Assembly (NCBI RefSeq): GCF_000764495.1
Contig: NZ_JRLB01000029.1
Location: 15 to 59,552 of the forward strand
Direction: 5' to 3'
DNA: 59,538 bases
DNA from: Nitrincola sp. A-D6
GTDB lineage: Bacteria > Pseudomonadota > Gammaproteobacteria > Pseudomonadales > Balneatricaceae
Positions 53,631 through 59,538 of the stretch are shown here, one piece after another (the first letter of the stretch is position 1; every line of letters starts with the position of its first letter). The notes under the pieces are model-generated. The model did not search any database. It had not been told where the DNA came from and worked only from the letters and a program-made list of their open reading frames with translations. Made by a program: the position numbers and the translations under genes.

Positions 53631-54281
53631 ATGATAAATAAAACCAACTTTACCGATCTCGTTTCACAACTCAGCCAGTTCGGTAGCGCTTCCATCTATG
53701 AAGCACAAGGCGCCTGTGGCGCTTTAGATAGTGGCATGAAGCCACTGTGTAGCAGTATGCAGGTGTTTGGGTCGGCATTTACAGTCGATATTCGTCCTGG
53801 TGACAATCTTATGTTGCACTATGCCTTACTGTATGTGCAGCCTGGAGATGTGTTGGTGGTGGACGCCAAGCGTTTCGTCGAAGCTGGCCCGTGGGGCGAT
53901 ATTCTAACCGAGCAGGCGATCAAGAAAGGTGTGGCCGGTCTTGTGATTAACGGTGCCGTCAGGGATGTCCAGACTATTAAAGCACTCGGTTTTCCGGTGT
54001 TCTGTCAGGGTATCAGTATCAAAGGTACGGCCAAGAAACAGCCGGGGAAGATCAATGTGCCAATTTGCATTGGTGATACGTTGATTAATCCGGGCGATTT
54101 CATTTTTGGTGATGCCGATGGTGTGGTGGTGGTTCCTCGGCAAGATATCGCCAGCGTGCTGCACGAAACCCAGTTGCGCGAAAAAACAGAAGAAGACTTT
54201 CGAACAAAAATCAAGGAAGGTGGCAGCACTGTCGACCTGCTTGGTTTACAAAACACGCTAAAGCGATTACAGCTGATGTAA
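53631..54281 (+). CDS. RraA-like aldolase (4-hydroxy-4-methyl/4-carboxy-2-oxoglutarate aldolase family)
   Basis: 216 residues of the class II HMG/CHA aldolase family, related to RraA. Seen: ASIYEAQGACGALDSGMKPL, GPWGDILTEQAIKKGVAGLVINGAVRDV (the Arg-Asp pair of the metal/pyruvate site) and GDADGVVVVP. Members cleave 4-substituted 2-oxoglutarates to pyruvate plus a keto acid, or decarboxylate oxaloacetate; true RraA binds RNase E and is shorter. Its place at the head of a carboxylate importer operon favours the enzymatic role. Ribosome site CAGGAG at 53619-53624. Confidence 0.85.
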   Translation: MINKTNFTDLVSQLSQFGSASIYEAQGACGALDSGMKPLCSSMQVFGSAFTVDIRPGDNLMLHYALLYVQPGDVLVVDAKRFVEAGPWGDILTEQAIKKGVAGLVINGAVRDVQTIKALGFPVFCQGISIKGTAKKQPGKINVPICIGDTLINPGDFIFGDADGVVVVPRQDIASVLHETQLREKTEEDFRTKIKEGGSTVDLLGLQNTLKRLQLM

Positions 54282-54374
54282 CTTCGGCCCCTTAAGAGTT
54301 AAACCCTACTCATTTTCGTTATTAAATAACTATAAATAAGCACTGCAGACAACAGTGCAAACGAGGAAACAACA

Positions 54375-55343
54375 ATGAAAACTATAAAAAAAGTTGGCAT
54401 GCTTGCCTGTATTTCACTTCCAATCGCCATGTTCTCTAGCGTCTCATGGGCCGATTCATACCCAGATCGACCGATCTCCACAATCATTTCATTTGGTGCT
54501 GGGGGCAATACTGATGTTGGTGCGCGTATCCTGTTTCCCGCCGTAGAGCGTGAGCTGGGCGTACCACTGAATATCATTAATCGTCCTGGTGGTGGAGGCT
54601 GGGTCGGCTGGACGCAACTACTCAACGCCTCTAATGATGGGTACACCCTAGGTTACATTAATACACCCAATCTGATTACGGGGTATATGGATCCGCAGTA
54701 TCGGCGCGATGTTGACCTGGATGACTTTGAACTCATTGCCAATCATGTGACAGACTATGGTGTCATTTCTATCAATAAAGATGAAACACGTTATAGCAAT
54801 ATTGATGAACTGGTGGCCTATGCTGAGTCGAATACGCTGACGGCTTCAACTACTGGCGCGAATGGTGATGATCATATTGCGCTGCTAAAGATGAACCATC
54901 ATTATGACACTCAGTTTGTGCCTGTGCATACGACCGGAACGGCCGAGCAACGTGCAGCAATTCAGGGTGGTCATGTCGATGTGAACTTCTCCAATGTGGG
55001 TGATACCAACATGGCTCACCGCAATGGCGACTTAAAGATCATTGCCATCATGGCACCTGAACGTTCAGATTTTATTCCAGATGTGCCTACGCTTGAGGAG
55101 AAAGGATATTCAGGCGTGATCTCTTGGTCAGCGCGAGGTATTGCGGCACCTAAAGGCATCGATCCGACTCAGCTTGAGCAACTTCAGCAAGCCTTTATCA
55201 CTGGCATGCAAGACCCTGAGCATTTAGCCAAAATGGCTGAAATGGGATTGAAGGTAGACATTCGTACCGGTGATGCTTATCGCGAGATGCTAGAAGAGGA
55301 AGAGGAAGGTGTCCGCTCGTTAGGAGAGTTACTGGGCTGGTAA
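54375..55343 (+). CDS. tctC: TTT substrate-binding protein TctC, cluster 2
   Basis: 322 residues with a signal peptide (MLACISLPIAMFSSVSWA). YPDRPISTIISFGAGGNTDVGARI, IINRPGGGGWVGW and NDGYTLGYINTP are the TctC landmarks. It differs clearly from the cluster 1 copy (for instance TTGANGDDHIALL), so the ligand may differ. Ribosome site GAGGA at 54362-54366. Confidence 0.92.
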   Translation: MKTIKKVGMLACISLPIAMFSSVSWADSYPDRPISTIISFGAGGNTDVGARILFPAVERELGVPLNIINRPGGGGWVGWTQLLNASNDGYTLGYINTPNLITGYMDPQYRRDVDLDDFELIANHVTDYGVISINKDETRYSNIDELVAYAESNTLTASTTGANGDDHIALLKMNHHYDTQFVPVHTTGTAEQRAAIQGGHVDVNFSNVGDTNMAHRNGDLKIIAIMAPERSDFIPDVPTLEEKGYSGVISWSARGIAAPKGIDPTQLEQLQQAFITGMQDPEHLAKMAEMGLKVDIRTGDAYREMLEEEEEGVRSLGELLGW

Positions 55344-55425
55344 GCTCAACAGGCCGTGATGTCTCATTGCATCACGGCTACCCATTCAATTAGGCCAAAC
55401 TTTACAACAATAAATAGGGTGCCTT

Positions 55426-55875
55426 ATGAAAGCGTTACACTCAGATTTGCTAATCGGGTTGGTTATGCTGCTTTTCGCCATAGGCTTCTACAGCCTCTCG
55501 GCTCAGATGCCTGCGGACCCAGCGGTATTTCCCAAACTTATTCTGGTCACCTTCGCGGTTTTTTCGCTGTTTATTGTTTGGACAGGGTTAGCTAAAACGC
55601 TGGCCAGCAAAAAACACGGGATTCAACACGACCCAGTATTCCAGAATATACGCGGTCCGATCGTCACTTTTGTTGCGCTGTGCATTTATGTGGCCTTGAT
55701 CAGTATGCTCGGATTTTTTGTTGCCAGTTCGCTCACAGCGGTATTTTTCATGCTTTATTTCGGGGTGAAATCCTACCTTCAAGTGCTGCTAGTACTCGTC
55801 ATCATGAATAGCTTTATTTATATGCTCTTTGTTTGGCAGTTACGCATCTCCCTTCCCACTGGGCTATTGCTGTAA
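55426..55875 (+). CDS. tctB: TTT small membrane subunit TctB, cluster 2
   Basis: 149 residues with four membrane segments (LLIGLVMLLFAIGFYSL; PKLILVTFAVFSLFIVWTGL; IVTFVALCIYVALISMLGFF; LVLVIMNSFIYMLFVWQL). Intact, unlike the cluster 1 copy. It is 12 bases before tctA. Confidence 0.88.
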   Translation: MKALHSDLLIGLVMLLFAIGFYSLSAQMPADPAVFPKLILVTFAVFSLFIVWTGLAKTLASKKHGIQHDPVFQNIRGPIVTFVALCIYVALISMLGFFVASSLTAVFFMLYFGVKSYLQVLLVLVIMNSFIYMLFVWQLRISLPTGLLL

Positions 55876-55887
55876 AGGAGAGAGATC

Positions 55888-57408
55888 ATGCAAGTTGATA
55901 CTACCCTGTTGTTGTCAGTCCTGGCGCAGTTAGCTTCGCCGGATGTTATCTTGATGCTGTTTGTCGGTGTACTTGGAGGGATTTTTCTGGGCGCTTTGCC
56001 TGGGTTGAGTGCTACCATGGGCATCGCGTTACTGATTCCGGTCACCTTTGGCATGCAGCCTGTGGCGGCTCTGGTGTTGCTTTCAGCTATTTATGCCTCT
56101 GCCGTCTACGGTGGATCCATCACCGCTATCTTGATTCATACTCCTGGCACACCGGCATCGGCGGCGACGGCAATGGATGGCTATCAGATGACGCTACGTG
56201 GTGAGGGCCTTAAAGCGCTGGGAACCTCCACGATTTGTTCGGTGATTGGCGGCATTGTCAGTGTTGTGGCGTTGCTGCTGTTGGCGCCGCCTTTAGCCCA
56301 GATTTCATTGCGCTTTAGTGCACCCGAGTATTTTCTGATCGCCATCTTTGGTTTGACGATTATTGGCAGTTTATCCAGTGGTGCGATGGTGAAAGGACTC
56401 TCCGCGGGCCTGCTAGGTTTGTTGGTCAGTCTGGTTGGTGTGGATGTTATGACCGCCTACCCACGCTTTACCTTTGGTGTTGGCGAGTTGGAGAGTGGCA
56501 TTTCACTGATTCCCGCCATGATTGGTCTGTTTTCCATTTCCCAGGTTATGATTCAGGCTGAAAAGCTCCATGGAGCCAAAGAGGTTACAGCGGCTCCTGA
56601 ATTGATTGGGCACCTCTTTCCCAATCGCGCCGAGTGGCGAAGACTTCGGGGTACAATTACTCGCTCATCCATCATCGGTGTTTTGGTTGGCTGCTTGCCG
56701 GGAGCGGGGGGCGATGTGGCCTCCTGGGTGGCCTACAATGAGGCCAAGCGTAGCTCCAAAAATACAGACAACTTTGGCAAAGGCGAGATTGAAGGTCTGG
56801 CTGCCGCTGAAACAGCCAATAACGCCGTTACCGGTGGCGCCATGATTCCATTGCTGACCCTGGGGATTCCCGGCAGTGCGGCCACAGCCGTGATGCTGGG
56901 AGGACTCTATATTCATGGCTTACAACCTGGACATGAGCTGTTTACCGTTAATGCCCATATCGTTTACGCCATTATTGTTGGGCTGCTACTGGCCAATATC
57001 TTGATGGGAATTGTGGGTTTGGCGTTGGCCAAGCAGGTGGTCAAGGTGGCCTCGGTTCCGTTTGCCATTCTTGCGCCGATCATCGTGGTGCTATCGGTGG
57101 TGGGTTCCTACACCATCAATAACAGTATGTTTGATGTTTACGTGATGGCGGCCTTTGGTTTACTGGGCTACTTGATGAGAAAAACTGGTTTCTCAACGGC
57201 CGCTATAGTGCTTGCGATGATACTGGGTGCAATGGCCGAGATCGGTTTCCGGCAGTCCTTGGTCATGTCCAAAGGTAACCTGCTGGGCTACTATTTCGAC
57301 CGGCCATTTTCGCTGCTCATCATGGGGTTCATCCTGCTGGCGCTGCTGTCACCACTGCTCATTCGCTGGAAGCGCAAGAGAGCGCTACGCGATCTCCAAC
57401 ACTCTTAG
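55888..57408 (+). CDS. tctA: TTT large membrane subunit TctA, cluster 2
   Basis: 506 residues, intact, about twelve membrane segments. GALPGLSATMGIALLIP, YGGSITAILIHTPGTPASAATAMDG, GCLPGAGGDVASWVAYNEA and NNAVTGGAMIPLLTLGIPGS mirror the cluster 1 copy. Ribosome site AAGGAGAGAG lies just before the ATG. Last gene of the aldolase-TTT operon. Confidence 0.95.
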   Translation: MQVDTTLLLSVLAQLASPDVILMLFVGVLGGIFLGALPGLSATMGIALLIPVTFGMQPVAALVLLSAIYASAVYGGSITAILIHTPGTPASAATAMDGYQMTLRGEGLKALGTSTICSVIGGIVSVVALLLLAPPLAQISLRFSAPEYFLIAIFGLTIIGSLSSGAMVKGLSAGLLGLLVSLVGVDVMTAYPRFTFGVGELESGISLIPAMIGLFSISQVMIQAEKLHGAKEVTAAPELIGHLFPNRAEWRRLRGTITRSSIIGVLVGCLPGAGGDVASWVAYNEAKRSSKNTDNFGKGEIEGLAAAETANNAVTGGAMIPLLTLGIPGSAATAVMLGGLYIHGLQPGHELFTVNAHIVYAIIVGLLLANILMGIVGLALAKQVVKVASVPFAILAPIIVVLSVVGSYTINNSMFDVYVMAAFGLLGYLMRKTGFSTAAIVLAMILGAMAEIGFRQSLVMSKGNLLGYYFDRPFSLLIMGFILLALLSPLLIRWKRKRALRDLQHS

Positions 57409-57797
57409 TCCATGATGTAAAGCCATGGCCCTGGTTGGGTAAATCAGGGCCATGGTACTTGGTATCATCAGGATATCACTGTATTCCAGGCCTAGGCTGA
57501 ACACTATCATTCCAACTGCAATTGTTTTATACCCGCACAGATTTTAAAAACACTGATAGAAGTGTCTTTGGAAGGGGGCGCTGCTTGGGGCATGTACTCG
57601 ATCAGAGTATGAGGCAGGACAGACTAAACCCCAGTAGACTAAATCCACTCCTTTCAGTCATGCCGCACATCCAACAAAGGCGGCTGCTCTACAACCTCAT
57701 TGTCCGCAGCACCAAGTATTGTATGGATATGCGCTTGAACTGCTTTCTTGGTACACCTCTGCGTATCCTGACACTGGTCAGCTGTATGCTGCACTCT
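57409..57797. other. Intergenic region after TTT cluster 2, with a hairpin
   Basis: A strong stem, GCCATGGCCCTG (57422-57433) with CAGGGCCATGG (57445-57455), lies 14 bases past the tctA stop and probably ends or protects the operon transcript, though no T run follows. The rest of the gap holds nothing I can assign. Confidence 0.5.
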
Positions 57798-58813
57798 TCA
57801 CGCTGTTCCGTGCAGTCCTTCGGCGTCCGGGAAAACTTGTAAGTGGCCAGTGAAACCAGATGCTGTACCATCATGCCAGACACTGCCGCCTAATTTGGAA
57901 TGGATATCTGTAAACCAGTCGTGGGTTGCACTATTTGCCTCACGTATACGCTGCAGGGTGATGCGGCCAAACTTCACCAGATCCTCACCTGTGGAAAATA
58001 ATCTTTCCATAGCATTTAAGATACCCATTTTCCAGTTTGTCTGCTTTAGGTTACGGTCATTTAGAGCATGGCCATGGGCGTATGTTCGATGGAGCTGTGA
58101 GATCTGCTGATTTGCAGGAACCTCATGTTCTCCCAAAAAGGTGTTGGAAAGACCTTTTCACTCAACCCAAGCCGAAAACACAGCCTCTAGGGCTTCGCCT
58201 TCTATCTCCTCGATCGCAACTCCGAGTAAGGCATAACCTAAATTTGAATAGTGCTTTTGCTCTCCAGGCGGGCCTATTAAGCGTATGTGGACAGATTCCT
58301 CACGTAATTGTTCTTTGGAGTATCCGGCGTAGGGATCCCGTGTGTTATCTGATAAATTAGTAGGTAGACGGGGTATATCTGCCTCATGGTTTAACAGGCG
58401 AAGTAGTGAAGGTTCAGTATTAATAAGCATGCTGCTTTGGTGCCAGTCTGCAGGCAAATAATTGGCAAGAGGTGCGTGAATATCAATACGCCCTTGCTCT
58501 TAAGCCTCACTCAACAGGGCATCAAGAATAGGTTTGGTTTATTGAGCCCGTGCCGAACAGGGTTTGAGGTGTGGCCTGAATGGATATTTCTGGAGTGTCC
58601 AGGCTACCGTAACTGAAGAAGCGAACCTGCTCGTGATCCAAAAAGGCAAGCAGTAGTCCCGGAATGGGACCTGCACCTGTTTCTCCCACGAAGGAACTGA
58701 GCCGAGAAGTAAGCTGTTTTTCTAAGCAGTTCCAGTTTTCAGAAGCTATGCTAGCGAAGGTGGTCAATGGGAGGAGAAAGGCGACAGCAGAAAATGATAA
58801 GGGAGCTGGTCAT
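57798..58813 (-). pseudogene. Decayed beta-lactamase-family serine hydrolase
   Basis: Remnant of a class C beta-lactamase/D-alanyl-D-alanine carboxypeptidase-like serine hydrolase. Fragments read in order: ENWNCLEKQLTSRLSSFVGE, IPGLLLAFLDH, LFGTGS, EQGRIDIHAPLANYLPADWH, KHYSNLGYALLGVAIEE (YxN motif) and SVWHDGTASGFTGHL (third motif). At 58536-58537 an extra C hides the SxxK motif; without it the protein reads GSINKPILDALLSEA. In-frame stops remain at 58500-58502 (TAA) and 58158-58160 (TGA). The ATG at 58811-58813 is out of frame with the leader, and the C-terminus ends early. Several independent lesions indicate true decay rather than one read error. Confidence 0.75.
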
Positions 58814-58871
58814 TAAACTATCTCCAGATTTATCTGTGGCTAACCAGGCCTCAGGCAAAGTCAGCAAAGCC

Positions 58872-59538
58872 TTAAAGCAAGCCTAGGGCTAGTCCGCTAC
58901 CTATGCCTAGCATGGCTATCGCAACAATAAGCTGTACCGTGCGAAGCGTCACTTTTGGCAGAAGGCGCTTGCCAAAAAACGAACCGATGAACGCGCAGAT
59001 CGACCCAACCACAACAGGTAGAATGAGCTCCTGAGCTTGTGAGAATTCGGTGGCAAGTATGGCGGTGCCATACACCACGAGACGTGCAGCATCGACAATA
59101 ACGGCAGAGACAATCCCGGTCGCCACAAAGGCTTCCTTGGACAGGCCCGCCTTTAATAAAAACGCTGAACGCAAAGCCCCTTGGTTGCCTGATAGCCCGC
59201 CAAAAAAACCTGAGAGTACGCCGCCCACTGGCAGCCAGTGGGCAGGAAAAGCCAGTGCTTGGAAGCGCGATGACAGTTCGAGCAAGGCAAATAGCACAAT
59301 CAGGCTACCAATAACGGCCTTTACCGCGGTAATTTCGTAGTTCGTGCTTGCAAGGGTGTAATGCCAAAGGGGTGGAAGCTGGTTAAAAAAAGCTAAGGAA
59401 CCTGCACCCAGGAAAGCCGCGACAGCCGCTGGTACACTGAACCTTGCTACCACCGACCAGTCTGCTTTGCGTGCCATGAGGCCGAACTTGAAAAGGTTGT
59501 TTGTGAAATGCACCACAGCTGTTGCCGCGACTGCCAGC
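58872..59538 (-). CDS. TauE/SafE family permease (partial)
   Basis: At least 214 residues, open at the right window edge, where the frame continues (LAVAATAVVHFTNN), so the true start is outside. TauE/SafE signature blocks: VHFTNNLFKFGLM, GGVLSGFFGGLSGNQGALRSAFLL and GSFFGKRLL. About six of the usual eight membrane segments are present. Family members export sulfite, sulfoacetate or other organic anions. The neighbouring TTT genes are in the opposite direction. Confidence 0.85.
   Translation of the reverse strand, partial: LAVAATAVVHFTNNLFKFGLMARKADWSVVARFSVPAAVAAFLGAGSLAFFNQLPPLWHYTLASTNYEITAVKAVIGSLIVLFALLELSSRFQALAFPAHWLPVGGVLSGFFGGLSGNQGALRSAFLLKAGLSKEAFVATGIVSAVIVDAARLVVYGTAILATEFSQAQELILPVVVGSICAFIGSFFGKRLLPKVTLRTVQLIVAIAMLGIGSGLALGLL

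Noticed and set aside
53631..54281. RraA, regulator of ribonuclease E
   Set aside because: Longer than RraA, keeps the aldolase Arg-Asp site, and heads a transporter operon; the enzymatic relatives fit better.
57522..57842. Open frame of 106 codons on the plus strand after TTT cluster 2
   Set aside because: No family resemblance, no ribosome site, unusual composition, and it runs into the opposite-strand hydrolase remnant. Probably chance.

Overview
The window looks like a chromosomal segment from a marine gammaproteobacterium, probably of the Oceanospirillales/Oceanospirillaceae type. The basis is gene content and order: mnmG-rsmG-parA-parB-atpIBEFHAGDC-glmU-glmS next to a replication origin, a beta-alanine catabolic pair (BauA/MmsA), a (6-4)-type iron-sulfur photolyase, several c-di-GMP enzymes and two tripartite tricarboxylate transporters (TTT). 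This taxonomic call is inference; no rRNA gene is present.

Layout. 1-3.1 kb: a nitronate monooxygenase (cut by the window edge) and a TVP38-type membrane domain fused to a flavin disulfide reductase, both on the minus strand. 3.4-8.1 kb: one giant CheB-CheR-PAS-GGDEF-EAL protein. 8.2-10.7 kb: a copper-type periplasmic cluster (small Cys-rich secreted protein, multicopper oxidase, DUF411 protein). 10.7-15.1 kb: MOSC and GNAT proteins, then LemA, an M48 protease and YaeQ. 15.2-20.4 kb: beta-alanine degradation genes with a divergent LysR regulator across a perfect palindrome, then L-2-hydroxyglutarate oxidase. 20.4-27.4 kb: a GAF-PAS-GGDEF-EAL protein, a DMT exporter, the photolyase, a class III aminotransferase and a carboxymuconolactone decarboxylase-like protein. 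27.4-28.5 kb: a PCuAC-like secreted protein and a putative oriC with clustered DnaA boxes. 28.5-43.4 kb: the mnmG-to-glmS housekeeping block, with a strong promoter before atpI and a clear terminator after atpC. 43.4-43.6 kb: REP-like palindromes. 43.6-46.9 kb: an apparent operon of a transmembrane diguanylate cyclase and two orphan family-3 solute-binding proteins. 47.2-57.4 kb: two TTT systems arranged as mirror images around two convergent LysR genes, one with a class V PLP enzyme and the other with an RraA-like aldolase. 57.8-58.8 kb: a decayed serine hydrolase. 58.9 kb to the end: a partial TauE/SafE permease.

Quality caveat. About twenty genes, including essential ones (atpA, atpD, atpI, atpC, glmU), are interrupted by apparent single-base indels, mostly next to short runs of one base. 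Adding or removing one base restores family-length proteins. The simplest reading is sequencing or assembly error rather than gene decay, so I annotate these as single genes and note the shift. Only the serine hydrolase near 58 kb carries in-frame stops and looks genuinely broken.

The candidates I find most interesting are the diguanylate cyclase plus twin binding-protein operon (a possible periplasmic ligand-to-c-di-GMP relay), the mirror-image TTT locus, and the origin placed at mnmG next to a PCuAC-like protein that lacks copper ligands.
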